Source of the DNA: Rikenellaceae bacterium
Lineage (GTDB): Bacteria; Bacteroidota; Bacteroidia; Bacteroidales; Rikenellaceae
Assembly: GCA_015060105.1 (NCBI GenBank)
Contig: SUZD01000006.1
Location: 41,340-105,339 of the forward strand
Reading direction: 5' to 3'
DNA length: 64,000 bases
The notes beneath the pieces were generated by a model. The model did not search any database, was not told the origin of the DNA, and was given only the letters and a program-made list of their open reading frames with translations. How positions within the stretch are numbered: position 1 is the first letter of the stretch; the number at the start of each line of letters is the position of its first letter. Made by a program: the position numbers and the translations under genes. Below, one piece after another: positions 1 through 9,460 of the stretch.

Positions 1-585
1 AGGTTGAGTCGCCAGATGGCCGAGCATACAACTGATAATTACGAAGAGTTGTTCCGTTTGGGCGTGGCGCAATCGCTTGTGCGCCAATATACTTCGAGCG
101 TTGGTACATTCTCGGTGCTTGTTGAATTGTACCCGACAGACCCGTTTGTATATATCAATCGCAGTACGGTGCGTGCCGAGATGACCGACTTTATTTCGAG
201 TATATCGCAAGGCTATGGCCGTATCACAATCGATAGCGACCCTGCCAATAAACTGCGTAGCGGAACAACCCGAACATACGACTACGACGAGGCTATTGCC
301 GACCTCAATAAAGCGGCAAAGTTGCGACCCGATTTGGCATATATCTACTACAATCGAGGAAACCTGCAAGCCATCAGTGGTCGTCTGCCCGAGGCGTTTG
401 ATGATTATACCAGAGCAATCGAACTCAACCCCGATTTCGCCGAGGCGTACTACAACAGAGGATTGGTGCAAATCTATATGAAGGATACTCGCAAGGGGTG
501 TCTTGATGTGAGCAAGGCGGGCGAATTGGGTGTCGAGCAGGCTTATACGGTGCTTAACCTCTATGCCCGACCTGAACACGATTAG
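1..585 (+). CDS. TPR-repeat protein, 5' end outside the window
   Basis: The reading frame is open to the left edge, so the true start is probably upstream and about 194 codons are visible. The C-terminal half carries at least two tetratricopeptide repeats of the usual form, including YIYYNRGNLQAISGRLPEAF and FAEAYYNRG, each opening on hydrophobic/aromatic helix residues and closing on a DYTRAIELNPD-type turn. TPRs are protein-interaction helices; the partner is unknown. The protein ends with a stop 28 nt before the next gene, so it may share a transcript with the MFS transporter. No signal peptide can be judged because the N-terminus is missing. Confidence 0.8.
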   Translation, partial: RLSRQMAEHTTDNYEELFRLGVAQSLVRQYTSSVGTFSVLVELYPTDPFVYINRSTVRAEMTDFISSISQGYGRITIDSDPANKLRSGTTRTYDYDEAIADLNKAAKLRPDLAYIYYNRGNLQAISGRLPEAFDDYTRAIELNPDFAEAYYNRGLVQIYMKDTRKGCLDVSKAGELGVEQAYTVLNLYARPEHD

Positions 586-613
586 ACTCATAAACTAAAA
601 ACCATAAACTAAA

Positions 614-2110
614 ATGACAGAAAAACTACACAAAAAACTCAATGACTCGGCGGCAATGCGTTGGGGCGCGCTCTTCGTAGTGGCATTTACTATGATGGCG
701 GCATACTTCGTCAATGACGTTATGGCTCCGCTGAAAAGTATGTTCGAGAGCAATCTCGGTTGGAGCTCGTCGGAGTACGGATTTTTTACGGGCGCATACA
801 GCTTCCTCAATGTATTCCTGCTGATGCTCATTTGGGGTGGATTTATTCTCGATAAGTTCGGAATCCGCTTTACGGGTATCCTCTCGACCGTGTTGATGGT
901 TGCAGGTACCGCTATCGAGTATCTCGGAATTACCGTTTTGGCTTCGGCCGAGGGCGTGTTCCTCGACTACCAAACAAGCGTTTGGGTAGCTTCGGCAGGT
1001 TATGCAATCTTTGGCGTGGGTGCCGAGGTTGCTGGTATTACCGTTACCAAAGTTATCGCCAAGTGGTTCAAAGGCAAAGAGATGGCGACTGCAATGGGTG
1101 TGCAGGTTGCTTTGGCCCGTATCGGCTCACAAGCGGCTTATGCTTTGGCGTTGCCTTTGGCGGGCGGAAGTGCCGAGGCCGAGGGTGGTTGCCCCTGCTT
1201 GACTACCGAGAGCGTTGTTGCGGCTGGCTCGACTGACCTCTCGTTCCCATTGATGATTGGCCTTTCGTTGTTGGTGCTCGGTATGATTGCATTCCTTGTG
1301 TTCGCGGTGTTCGATAAACGACTCGACAAACAAAACGAGGGCGTTGCCGAGGAGAGTGGCGACGAGGAGAAATTCTCGTTCAAAGATGTGGCCTCGATTT
1401 TGGGTAACAAGGGCTTCTGGCTGATTGCCCTTTTGTGCGTGCTCTTCTACTCGTGCGTGTTCCCCTTCCAAAAGTTTGCAACAGAGTTCTTTACTCTCAA
1501 ATACAATATGGACGCAAGCCTCGCAGGAACTATTGCAGGTCTGCCAGCGTTGGGCGCATTGGTGCTGACCCCGCTGTTTGGTGGCGTGGTCGATAAACGA
1601 GGTAAAGCGGCTTCGATTATGATGCTCGGTTCGGCTATGCTTATCTTCGTTCACATGGTCTATGCTATCCCCACCATTAGTGCAACTTGGGTGGCTGTGG
1701 CTTTGATGTTGGTGTTGGGTGTTGCCTTCTCGTTGGTGCCCTCGGCTATGTGGCCTTCGGTTGCCAAGATTTTCCCCGCACACCAACTCGGAACCGCCTA
1801 TGCGCTGATTTTCTTCATTCAAAATATCGGCTTGTGGGGTATCCCCGTGCTGATTGGCAAGGTGTTGGACAGTTTCTGCAAAGTGGAGATTACCGACCCC
1901 GCACAACTCCAAGCATTGAACGGTTGTGTATGCCCCTCGGAGTGCGCTGATTGTGCGGACAAATGCTTGGTTGCCGTGTCGTCGTACGACTATACCCTGC
2001 CAATGATGATTTTTACGGGTCTGGCTGTTTCGGCTTTGGTTATCGCGTTCATTCTCAAACGAGTAGATAAGTCCAAAGGCTACGGTTTGGAGTTGCCCAA
2101 CATCAAGTAG
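614..2110 (+). CDS. MFS transporter with cysteine clusters in periplasmic loops
   Basis: A 498-residue major facilitator superfamily permease with about 12 hydrophobic segments. The cytoplasmic loop 2-3 motif is seen near residues 79-86 (LDKFGIRF) and its second-half counterpart near 324-331 (VVDKRGKA). A charged central loop spans about 233-262. The overall look is of nitrate-porter/MFSD1-like MFS proteins; the substrate cannot be told. Unusually, the loop after TM5 has Cys193 and Cys195, and the loop after TM11 has Cys422, 438, 440, 444, 447 and 451. Both loops should face the periplasm and occupy equivalent places in the two halves of the fold. Confidence 0.85.
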   Translation: MTEKLHKKLNDSAAMRWGALFVVAFTMMAAYFVNDVMAPLKSMFESNLGWSSSEYGFFTGAYSFLNVFLLMLIWGGFILDKFGIRFTGILSTVLMVAGTAIEYLGITVLASAEGVFLDYQTSVWVASAGYAIFGVGAEVAGITVTKVIAKWFKGKEMATAMGVQVALARIGSQAAYALALPLAGGSAEAEGGCPCLTTESVVAAGSTDLSFPLMIGLSLLVLGMIAFLVFAVFDKRLDKQNEGVAEESGDEEKFSFKDVASILGNKGFWLIALLCVLFYSCVFPFQKFATEFFTLKYNMDASLAGTIAGLPALGALVLTPLFGGVVDKRGKAASIMMLGSAMLIFVHMVYAIPTISATWVAVALMLVLGVAFSLVPSAMWPSVAKIFPAHQLGTAYALIFFIQNIGLWGIPVLIGKVLDSFCKVEITDPAQLQALNGCVCPSECADCADKCLVAVSSYDYTLPMMIFTGLAVSALVIAFILKRVDKSKGYGLELPNIK

Positions 2111-2136
2111 GAAGGCGACTCTCTGTAACTCATATC

Positions 2137-2170
2137 GGGGGCTGTTCGACAAATGGTACGGACAGCCCTC
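2137..2170 (+). terminator. Hairpin after the MFS gene, possible terminator
   Basis: A stem of about 12 pairs (GGGCTGTTCG against CGGACAGCCC plus closing pairs, with wobble pairs) around a 10-nt loop, 26 nt after the MFS stop. There is no clear T-run after it, so it may be a weak or factor-dependent terminator. Confidence 0.4.
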
Positions 2171-2201
2171 GTCGTTTGGTGTGAGAAATGTTGAGCCGAG
2201 A

Positions 2202-2234
2202 TTGCGCATAGTTAATTTAAAATGTGTATCTTTG
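2202..2234 (+). promoter_or_regulatory. Bacteroidota-type promoter for ffh
   Basis: TATCTTTG at 2227-2234 matches the Bacteroidota -7 consensus TAnnTTTG, with TTG at 2202-2204 as a possible -33 box 22 nt upstream. It lies 23 nt before the ffh start codon. Confidence 0.6.
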
Positions 2235-2257
2235 GCGCAAAATTTTATAAATAAGGT

Positions 2258-3586
2258 ATGTTTGAAAATCTGACCGATAAGCTTGAACGCTCGTTTAAGG
2301 TCCTCAAAGGCGAGGGTCGTATTACCGAAATCAATGTTGCCGAGACACTCAAAGAGATTCGTCGTGCGCTGATTGACGCCGATGTCAATTACAAGGTGGC
2401 CAAAGCATTCACCGATGAGGTTAAACAGAAAGCGCTCGGAGCAAATGTGCTGACAGCCGTGAAACCCGGACAAATGCTGACCAAGATTGTCCGCGACGAG
2501 TTGGCACTCCTGATGGGCGGTACCTCGACCGATATTAAACTCGAAGGTATGCCCGCAGTAATCCTCATCGCAGGTCTTCAAGGTTCGGGTAAAACCACTT
2601 TCTCGGGTAAACTCGCGCTCCAACTGCGCGAGAAACGCCAACGCAGTGTGTTGTTGGTTGCGGGCGACGTGTATCGTCCTGCGGCTATCGACCAATTGAA
2701 GATTTTGGGAGAGCAGGTAGGCGTTGAGGTCTATACCGAAGAGGGTAACAAAAACCCTGTCGAGATTGCCGAGAACGCAATTAAATACGCTCGTAGCAAG
2801 AGCATTAACACCGTAATTGTCGATACCGCAGGTCGTCTGGCTGTCGATGAGGCGATGATGCAGGAGATTACAGCTGTTAAAGCGGCGGTTAATCCTTGCG
2901 AGACGCTGTTTGTTGTCGATTCGATGACGGGTCAAGATGCTGTGAATACCGCCAAAGAGTTTAATGACCGCCTCGATTTCGATGGTGTGGTATTGACCAA
3001 ACTCGATGGTGATACTCGTGGTGGTGCCGCTATCTCGATTCGCCGCGTGGTTGATAAGCCTATCAAGTTTATGTCGATGGGCGAGAAGATGGACGCATTG
3101 CAAGTGTTCCACCCCGAGCGTATGGCCGACCGTATCCTGGGTATGGGCGACGTCGTGTCACTCGTGGAGCGCGCGCAAGAACAGTATGACGAGGAGGCTG
3201 CACGACGACTCAAAAAGAAAATCTACAAGGACGAGTTCGACTTTAACGACTTCCTCGACCAGATAGCCCAAATTAAGAAGATGGGTGGTATGAAAGACCT
3301 GATGTCGATGATTCCGGGTGTTGGTCGCGCACTGAAAGATGTCGAGATTTCGGACGACATCTTCAAACAAACCGAAGCAATTATCGGCTCGATGACCCCC
3401 GAGGAGCGTTCGCGCCCCTCGATGATTAACGCTTCGCGTCGTGAGCGTATCGCTCGTGGTAGCGGTACTTCGCTGGCCGAGGTTAATCGCTTGATGAAGC
3501 AGTTCGAGGAGAGCCGCAAGATGATGAAGATGGTCGCAGGTGGCGGAATGAAACAGATGATGCGCCGTATGCCTCGTCGTCGATAA
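2258..3586 (+). CDS. ffh: Signal recognition particle protein Ffh
   Basis: 442 residues, normal length for Ffh, the SRP54-family GTPase that with the 4.5S RNA binds signal sequences and brings ribosomes to FtsY at the membrane. N domain at about 1-95. The G domain has the P-loop GLQGSGKTT (106-114), DTAGR (189-193) and TKLDGDTRGG (247-256). The methionine-rich M domain from about 320 ends in a basic tail (MKQMMRRMPRRR) that binds SRP RNA and signal peptide. The start codon follows a clear promoter. typA begins 32 nt downstream. No SRP RNA gene was recognised in the window. Confidence 0.97.
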   Translation: MFENLTDKLERSFKVLKGEGRITEINVAETLKEIRRALIDADVNYKVAKAFTDEVKQKALGANVLTAVKPGQMLTKIVRDELALLMGGTSTDIKLEGMPAVILIAGLQGSGKTTFSGKLALQLREKRQRSVLLVAGDVYRPAAIDQLKILGEQVGVEVYTEEGNKNPVEIAENAIKYARSKSINTVIVDTAGRLAVDEAMMQEITAVKAAVNPCETLFVVDSMTGQDAVNTAKEFNDRLDFDGVVLTKLDGDTRGGAAISIRRVVDKPIKFMSMGEKMDALQVFHPERMADRILGMGDVVSLVERAQEQYDEEAARRLKKKIYKDEFDFNDFLDQIAQIKKMGGMKDLMSMIPGVGRALKDVEISDDIFKQTEAIIGSMTPEERSRPSMINASRRERIARGSGTSLAEVNRLMKQFEESRKMMKMVAGGGMKQMMRRMPRRR

Positions 3587-3618
3587 AACCCAAACCAGAA
3601 GTAAGAGAAACACACAAT

Positions 3619-5436
3619 ATGGAACAACAAAAGATTCGCAATATTGCAATTATCGCACACGTCGATCACGGTAAAACAACGCTCGTCGATAGAATGATTA
3701 TGCAAGGGCAGGTTGTGCGTGAGGGCGCACAATCGGGTGGCGACCTTGTGCTTGATAACAACGATTTGGAGCGTGAACGCGGTATTACCATCGTGTCGAA
3801 GAATGTGGCCGTAAACTACAATGGCTACAAAATCAACATCATTGACACCCCGGGTCACTCGGACTTTGGTGGCGAGGTGGAGCGCGTGCTCGGAATGTGC
3901 GATGGCGTGTTGCTGTTGGTTGATGCATTCGAGGGAACAATGCCCCAAACCCGTTTCGTGTTGCAGAAGGCGTTGGGACTTGGCAAAAAGACCGTTGTGG
4001 TCATCAACAAAGTCGATAAACCTAACTGCCGTCCCGAGTATGTCAATGAACAGGTGTTCGATTTGATGTACACATTGGGCGCAAGCGAGGAGCAACTCGA
4101 TTTCCGCACCGTTTATGGTAGTGCCAAACAGGGCTGGATGAGCCACCGTTGGAAAGAGCCTACCGATAGCATTATCCCCTTGTTGGACGTTATCTTGGAC
4201 GATATACCTGCCCCCGAGATTGTCGAGGGTACTCCGCAAATGTTGGTCACTTCGCTCGAATATTCGTCGTATGTGGGCCGTATTGCTGTGGGTAAGGTTA
4301 CTCGTGGCTCGCTGACTGCGGGTATGAATGTCACTTTGGCAAAACGCGACGGCAAAACTATGGTGAAGACCAAGATTCGTGACTTGATGGTGTTCGACGG
4401 ATTGGGCAAAACCAAAGTGGAGCGTGTGGAGTGTGGCGAGATTTGCGCCATTACGGGAATTGACGGCTTTGAGATTGGCGATACAATTTGCGACTTCGAG
4501 AACCCCGAGCCTCTGCCCCCGATTGCCATCGACGAGCCTACAATGAGTATGTTGTTCACTATCAATAACTCGCCATTCTTTGGCAAAGAGGGTAAATACG
4601 TTACCTCGCGCCACATCAAAGAGCGTTTGGATAAGGAGCTCGAAAAGAACCTTGCTTTGCGTGTCGAGGCTGGCGATAGTGCCGACAAATTTGTGGTGTT
4701 TGGTCGTGGCGTGTTGCACCTTTCGGTGCTTATCGAGACTATGCGCCGCGAGGGCTATGAGTTGCAAGTCGGACAACCCAAAGTAATCATCAAAGAGATT
4801 GACGGCCGCAAATGTGAGCCTATCGAGATACTCACTATCGACCTTCCCGAAGATTGCTCGGGTACGGCTATCGAAATGGCAACTCGTCGTAAAGGACAAC
4901 TGCTTAATATGGAGTCTATTGCGGGCGACCGTACACGATTGGAGTTCGAGATTCCGTCGCGTGGCCTTATCGGTCTGCGTAGCAACCTGCTGACTGCGAC
5001 TGCGGGTGAGGCGGTTGTTACCCACCGTTTGAAAGGCTTTGAGCCATATCGTGGCGAGATAGAGATGCGTACCGCAGGCTCGCTGATTGCTATGGAGACA
5101 GGCCAAGTGTATGCTTATGCGCTCAATAAGGTGCAAGATAGGGGTAAATTCTTCGTTGCTCCTGGCGACGAGGTCTATTGCGGTCAAGTTATCGGCGAGA
5201 ACACTCGCGATAACGACATCTGCCTGAACTTGTGTAAGAGCAAGAAACTGACAAATATGCGTGCCAGCGGCTCCGATGAGAAGGTTAATATTGCACCTCC
5301 CGTGTTGTTCTCGTTGGAGGAGGCGTTGGAGTATATCAAAGAGGACGAGTATGTTGAGGTTACGCCCAAGAGTATGCGTCTGCGCAAGATTCTGTTGAGC
5401 GATATTGACCGTAAGCGTGCTGCCAAAACCGAATAA
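3619..5436 (+). CDS. typA: Ribosome-associated translational GTPase TypA/BipA
   Basis: 605 residues, the usual TypA length. Translation-factor GTPase motifs are in order: G1 AHVDHGKT (13-20), G2 RGIT (54-57), G3 DTPGH (76-80) and G4 NKVD (130-133). EF-G-like domains and the TypA-specific C-terminal domain follow. TypA acts on the 70S ribosome in 50S assembly and stress adaptation. The gene is 32 nt after ffh and 11 nt before a small SRPBCC gene, so the three are probably cotranscribed. Confidence 0.97.
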   Translation: MEQQKIRNIAIIAHVDHGKTTLVDRMIMQGQVVREGAQSGGDLVLDNNDLERERGITIVSKNVAVNYNGYKINIIDTPGHSDFGGEVERVLGMCDGVLLLVDAFEGTMPQTRFVLQKALGLGKKTVVVINKVDKPNCRPEYVNEQVFDLMYTLGASEEQLDFRTVYGSAKQGWMSHRWKEPTDSIIPLLDVILDDIPAPEIVEGTPQMLVTSLEYSSYVGRIAVGKVTRGSLTAGMNVTLAKRDGKTMVKTKIRDLMVFDGLGKTKVERVECGEICAITGIDGFEIGDTICDFENPEPLPPIAIDEPTMSMLFTINNSPFFGKEGKYVTSRHIKERLDKELEKNLALRVEAGDSADKFVVFGRGVLHLSVLIETMRREGYELQVGQPKVIIKEIDGRKCEPIEILTIDLPEDCSGTAIEMATRRKGQLLNMESIAGDRTRLEFEIPSRGLIGLRSNLLTATAGEAVVTHRLKGFEPYRGEIEMRTAGSLIAMETGQVYAYALNKVQDRGKFFVAPGDEVYCGQVIGENTRDNDICLNLCKSKKLTNMRASGSDEKVNIAPPVLFSLEEALEYIKEDEYVEVTPKSMRLRKILLSDIDRKRAAKTE

Positions 5437-5447
5437 AACAGAGAGTT

Positions 5448-5858
5448 ATGGGATTGGAGAAATACGAAAGCAAACAGCGTCAGGTAACCAAACCTGCGTC
5501 GATGATTTATAACTTTATTTCGGACTTTACCATTTTTACACCCGCTGTTCAAGGCAAGGTGGAGGAGTGGAGCGCAACCCCCGACGAGTGCTCGTTCAAG
5601 GTGCAGGGTATGCGTGTCGGTCTGCGTATCGTGGAGCGCGAGGAGAATAACTATGTCAAAATTAAGGGTGGCGAGGGCGTGCCTTTGGATTTTACATTCT
5701 GGATTCAGATGAAGGAGGTTGCCGAGTGTGACACCCGTATCCGTATGGTGTTGCACGCCGACCTGAATTTTGCAATCAAGATGATGGTTGGCAAGAAGAT
5801 TCAACCCGCCCTCGACCAAATGGTAGATGCCATTGCCGACAATCTTAATAGAGTTTAG
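5448..5858 (+). CDS. SRPBCC-type small protein, conserved hypothetical
   Basis: 136 residues, cytoplasmic (no signal or membrane segment). Its alternating strands and the C-terminal helix with LDQMVDAIADNLNRV fit the START/SRPBCC helix-grip fold used to bind hydrophobic ligands. The assignment rests on overall pattern, not catalytic residues. It lies 11 nt after typA and before a strong terminator, so it ends the ffh-typA transcript. Ligand and function are unknown. Confidence 0.75.
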   Translation: MGLEKYESKQRQVTKPASMIYNFISDFTIFTPAVQGKVEEWSATPDECSFKVQGMRVGLRIVEREENNYVKIKGGEGVPLDFTFWIQMKEVAECDTRIRMVLHADLNFAIKMMVGKKIQPALDQMVDAIADNLNRV

Positions 5859-5880
5859 GGTGTAAACCGAGGAAATAACA

Positions 5881-5910
5881 AAAAAAAGAGCCTGCGAGGG
5901 CTCTTTTTTT
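5881..5910. terminator. Strong bidirectional terminator between convergent genes
   Basis: AAAAAAAGAGCC, loop TGCGAG, GGCTCTTTTTTT: a perfect 12-pair stem with A-run and T-run arms, so it can stop transcription from the SRPBCC gene on plus and the permease gene on minus. Confidence 0.9.
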
Positions 5911-5937
5911 ATGCTCTAATGGTGCTTTTATGATTTG

Positions 5938-7251
5938 TTATGCAATAACTCCGATTGTCCAGAGCGTTGCAAGCAGGGTGGGAATACCTATGAGCAATCC
6001 GCGCCAGACAAAACCGAGAAACGATATTTCGACATCGTGGTTTTTGAGAATCGAAGCCCACATCAGACCCGCAAGCGCACCGATAGGCGATAGTAACGCT
6101 CCAATATTCGAGCCCGCAATGGCTCCATAAGTTGCTCGGACAAGTTGCCCGCCCTCGAATGCGCCGTCAATCATCGAGCTGAACAAAACGCTCATCGGGA
6201 TATTATTGATGGCGTTAGAGGCGAGGGCCGATGCCAAGCCATAGGTCATAACCGAGTGGCGATTTCCCAGCATATCGGCCAACAAAGCCGTAGCGCCCGA
6301 ACTTTCGAGGGCCAGCACCACGACAAACATCGACAGCACAAAGGGTATCAACTGCCACGGCAGACGACGAATAGTCTGTATAATCTCGTGGAAACCGTGA
6401 TGCGACAACACATCATAGAGAAACGCAACAGCCATAAGACTTGCAAATACCGCAAACGAGATACCCCACATTTCGAGTCCTATCCACGAACTTGCAACCA
6501 ACAAAATCAGACAAGCCACAAAGTGTGAAACACCTATTATAACACCCGAGCGTTGCAATGGCTCGCGCTCCGAGCGAACGGGAATAAGCGGACGTTGTAA
6601 CTGTCGGTGAAACAGAATGATAAGTGCGATAAAAGCCGTTACGCCTCCCACGATGGTTGGCAGTAACATAACGCGCAGATATTCGGTAAAATCAATGCCA
6701 GCCGAGGTTGCCAAATAGATGTTGGTCGGATTGCCGATAATGAGCGCCATACTCCAAGTGTTCGCCGCCACAAACTCGGCAAACAGATAGGGCATAGGGT
6801 TGATATTGGCGTTGCGTGCGAAGTAGCAGATGAACGGCGTGAAAGTCAAAATGATAACGTCATTTGAAGTGAAAATCGTCAGCACCGACACTGCAACGTA
6901 CAAGTGCCAAAAGAGCGACCATTGACCGCCCGTAGATTTGGCAACCGTCATAGCCGCCAGCCGACGAAAAATGCCCACCTCATCCATAAAAACCGAAAGT
7001 GCCGTCATCGAGAGGAATAACACAAGGATTTTCAACGGATTAACGGCGGTGTCGGCAGTCACTCCTTCGAGGACTTGCGCCAGCGAAATCTCGCCCGTAG
7101 CGAGCAGGGTGAGCGCACCCAACACAGCCACCACCCAATAGGTAGCAAAACCGCGCTTGCCGATGCGGATTTCGGGATACCACAAAACGCCTGCAATAAG
7201 TAGCAGACAGGTCGCGGCACATATGGTAAGGGTTAGTGTCATAATCTGCAC
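5938..7251 (-). CDS. ArsB/NhaD-type (ion transporter superfamily) permease
   Basis: 437 residues with about 11-12 membrane helices, and GNPTNIYLA at about 179-187 in the style of the ArsB/NhaD/CitM ion transporter superfamily. Members move arsenite, Na+/H+ or carboxylates; there is no arsenic regulator or reductase nearby, so the substrate is open. The chosen GTG start overlaps the upstream pepD stop by one base (TAGTG); an ATG three codons later is equally possible. The overlap suggests coupled translation with the dipeptidase. Confidence 0.85.
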   Translation of the reverse strand: MQIMTLTLTICAATCLLLIAGVLWYPEIRIGKRGFATYWVVAVLGALTLLATGEISLAQVLEGVTADTAVNPLKILVLFLSMTALSVFMDEVGIFRRLAAMTVAKSTGGQWSLFWHLYVAVSVLTIFTSNDVIILTFTPFICYFARNANINPMPYLFAEFVAANTWSMALIIGNPTNIYLATSAGIDFTEYLRVMLLPTIVGGVTAFIALIILFHRQLQRPLIPVRSEREPLQRSGVIIGVSHFVACLILLVASSWIGLEMWGISFAVFASLMAVAFLYDVLSHHGFHEIIQTIRRLPWQLIPFVLSMFVVVLALESSGATALLADMLGNRHSVMTYGLASALASNAINNIPMSVLFSSMIDGAFEGGQLVRATYGAIAGSNIGALLSPIGALAGLMWASILKNHDVEISFLGFVWRGLLIGIPTLLATLWTIGVIA

Positions 7252-8702
7252 TATTTCAACTCTTTGAGCACTTCGATAAGCAGTTTCCAGAACTTATCGA
7301 CGGTGGCAATTTCCAATCGCTCGTCGGGCGAGTGAACACCGCGCAGGGTGGGGCCGAAAGAGACCATATCCAAACCTGCATATTTTTCGAGGAATAGACC
7401 ACACTCCAAACCTGCGTGAATGGCTCGTACGATGGGCTCCGTGGCGAACAATCGTCGATAGGCGTCGGCGGTAATCTGCAACACGCGCGAATCGGTGTTG
7501 GGCGTCCAACCCGGGTAGCCGTCGGAGTGGCTTACAGATGCTCCAGCCAGCTCAAAGACGCTCTCAACAGCCTCTGCCACAGCCTCTTTGGCACTATCAA
7601 CTGACGAGCGTTGCGAGGTGGTTACGATAATTGCGCCCTCCTTCATCTTGACCGAAGCGAGATTGGTCGAGGTCTCGACAAGCCCTTTGAGCGAGGCACT
7701 CATCGCTTGTACACCATTGGGAACGCCGACAATAGCCGACAACAATCGGTGGGTGGTGTCAGCATCAATTACGGGGCTTGGCGCGCACTCTTGTAGTGTC
7801 ATCTCCAAACCGCTGTCGGTAATGGCATACTCGGCGCGAACATCGGTCGAGAATTTATTGAATAGCACTGCAAAAGCGTCGTATTGGTCGGCGGGGAGTG
7901 CTACCATTGCCCAAGCCTCGCGCGGAATGGCATTGCGCAGATTGCCACCGTCAAACTCCGCAACTCGCAGTCCCATAGTGCGTTCTGCCGTCCATAGCAG
8001 GCGGGCAAGGATACGATTGCTGTTGCCCAAGCCGTCGTTTATGTTGTCGCCGCTGTGTCCGCCTTTCAGGCCGCGTACATCAACTCGCGCAAAGCGGTAA
8101 CCTTCGGGTGCAGGTTCTGTTGTGTAGGCAAAGCGTGCAACGGTATCGACACCACCGGCGCAACCGATAAAGAGCTCGCCCTCGTCCTCCGAGTCGAGAT
8201 TTATGAGTACACTGCCCGTAATCATACCTTCGCCCAACTCGAATGCGCCCGTAAGTCCTGTCTCCTCATCGACCGTAAACAGCGCCTCCAAAGGTCCGTG
8301 CTCGACCGTTGGGTCGATAAGCACCGCCAACGCAGCTGCCATTCCGATACCGCAATCGGCACCCAAAGTGGTACCCTCGGCACATACCCAACCATCTCGA
8401 ATACAACTCTTTATGGGGTCGTGCATAAAGTCGTGTTCGACGTCGGAGTTCTTCTCGCAAACCATATCCATATGCGATTGCAGAATGACGGTCGGAGCGC
8501 TCTCCATACCCTTTGTCGCGGGTTTCAGGATTGTGATGTTACCCGCCTCGTCGGTGCGGAAGTCGAGCGAGTGGTGGCGTGCAAAATCAATCAGCCAGGC
8601 ACCAATCTGCTCTTCGTGTTTCGAGGGTCGTGGAATGGTTGTAATGTCGTCGAAAATCTCCCAAATAAGCGAGGGAGTAAGTGCGCGAATATCTTTGTTC
8701 AT
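7251..8702 (-). CDS. pepD: Aminoacyl-histidine dipeptidase (cytosolic nonspecific dipeptidase, M20C)
   Basis: 483 residues, standard for PepD, a cytosolic di-zinc peptidase cleaving Xaa-His and other dipeptides. Zinc-ligand motif QSHMDM gives His77 and Asp79; Asp116 lies in LGADCGIG and the catalytic glutamate in VDEETG. It is the first gene of a two-gene minus-strand unit with the permease. Processing of imported peptides would fit the protease-bearing SusCD operon nearby, but this link is inference. Confidence 0.95.
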   Translation of the reverse strand: MNKDIRALTPSLIWEIFDDITTIPRPSKHEEQIGAWLIDFARHHSLDFRTDEAGNITILKPATKGMESAPTVILQSHMDMVCEKNSDVEHDFMHDPIKSCIRDGWVCAEGTTLGADCGIGMAAALAVLIDPTVEHGPLEALFTVDEETGLTGAFELGEGMITGSVLINLDSEDEGELFIGCAGGVDTVARFAYTTEPAPEGYRFARVDVRGLKGGHSGDNINDGLGNSNRILARLLWTAERTMGLRVAEFDGGNLRNAIPREAWAMVALPADQYDAFAVLFNKFSTDVRAEYAITDSGLEMTLQECAPSPVIDADTTHRLLSAIVGVPNGVQAMSASLKGLVETSTNLASVKMKEGAIIVTTSQRSSVDSAKEAVAEAVESVFELAGASVSHSDGYPGWTPNTDSRVLQITADAYRRLFATEPIVRAIHAGLECGLFLEKYAGLDMVSFGPTLRGVHSPDERLEIATVDKFWKLLIEVLKELK

Positions 8703-8736
8703 AGCGTTAATGTTGTCCTTAATTTCTGTTTTAGGC

Positions 8737-8767
8737 TTGTAAATATACTAAAAATTTGTTTACTTTG
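8737..8767 (+). promoter_or_regulatory. Promoter for ispF
   Basis: TTACTTTG (8760-8767) is one base from TAnnTTTG and lies 20 nt after TTG (8737-8739). The ATG is only 6 nt past the box, implying an almost leaderless mRNA. Confidence 0.5.
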
Positions 8768-8773
8768 TACTTG

Positions 8774-9256
8774 ATGACAACTTTTAGGATAGGACATGGA
8801 TACGATGTGCACCGTCTTGCCGAGGGTTTGACGTTGCGCTTGGGGGGTGTGACAATCCCCTACGAGAAGGGTTGTGTGGCTCACTCCGACGGCGATGCAG
8901 TGCTTCACGCGCTGTGTGATGCGATGCTTGGAGCAGCGGCTCTGGGCGACATCGGACTGCACTTTCCCGACACTGCGGGCGAGTTCAAAGGTATGGACTC
9001 GCGTATCTTGTTGCGCCGTACCGCCGAGATTATCGCCTCGGCAGGGTGGCGTGTTGCCAATCTCGATTGTACAATCATTCTCCAAGCACCCAAAGTGCGC
9101 CCCTATATCGACTTGATGCGCCGCGAGATAGCCGATTGTCTTGGCCTCGATATGGGCGCCGTTTCGGTCAAAGCAACAACCACCGAACGACTCGGTTTCA
9201 CGGGTCGTGGCGAGGGCGTTGCAGCCGAGGCCGTCGTGCTGCTCGAAAAGGAGTAA
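8774..9256 (+). CDS. ispF: 2-C-methyl-D-erythritol 2,4-cyclodiphosphate synthase
   Basis: 160 residues, normal IspF size. The enzyme closes the cyclic diphosphate in the MEP isoprenoid pathway. The metal-binding DxH is in GHGYDVHRL near the N-terminus, with [25 protein letters not shown] and the C-terminal [14 protein letters not shown] as further family motifs. The ATG was chosen over an upstream in-frame TTG because the protein then begins just before the conserved RIGHGYD, and because the TTG lies within the promoter. It stands alone, divergent from pepD. Confidence 0.97.
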   Translation: MTTFRIGHGYDVHRLAEGLTLRLGGVTIPYEKGCVAHSDGDAVLHALCDAMLGAAALGDIGLHFPDTAGEFKGMDSRILLRRTAEIIASAGWRVANLDCTIILQAPKVRPYIDLMRREIADCLGLDMGAVSVKATTTERLGFTGRGEGVAAEAVVLLEKE

Positions 9257-9460
9257 AAACGTCCCTTTTTTCTGTTTTTTTTGTTGTTCCGACATTTTTT
9301 TACTTTGAGAAATTTTAAACAAAAAAGTTCTCGAAGCGGATATGTTGTTTGGCGGAATAGATGGCTGTGTAAATCAATAGATTAGCGTTTGGCACATTTC
9401 ATAGGGCATTTGTTTCAATTTTATCAAAAAACAATTTTTCTGGTTATAGTTTATAGTTTG

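Noticed and set aside
1127..3112. Long open frame (661 codons) on the minus strand across the MFS and ffh genes
   Set aside because: It lies opposite two well-identified genes, has a His/Arg/Gln-rich composition unlike a folded protein, and reflects codon bias of the sense genes.
3223..5187. Long minus-strand open frame opposite typA (654 codons)
   Set aside because: Antisense to the certain typA gene, no recognisable domain, same biased composition.
5938..7251. Arsenic resistance operon
   Set aside because: Only an ArsB-like permease is present; no arsR, arsC or arsA is adjacent and the family carries many substrates.
9257..9460. Riboswitch or small gene in the AT-rich gap before susC
   Set aside because: No aptamer-like conserved stem or open frame was seen; only AT-rich sequence and the promoter.
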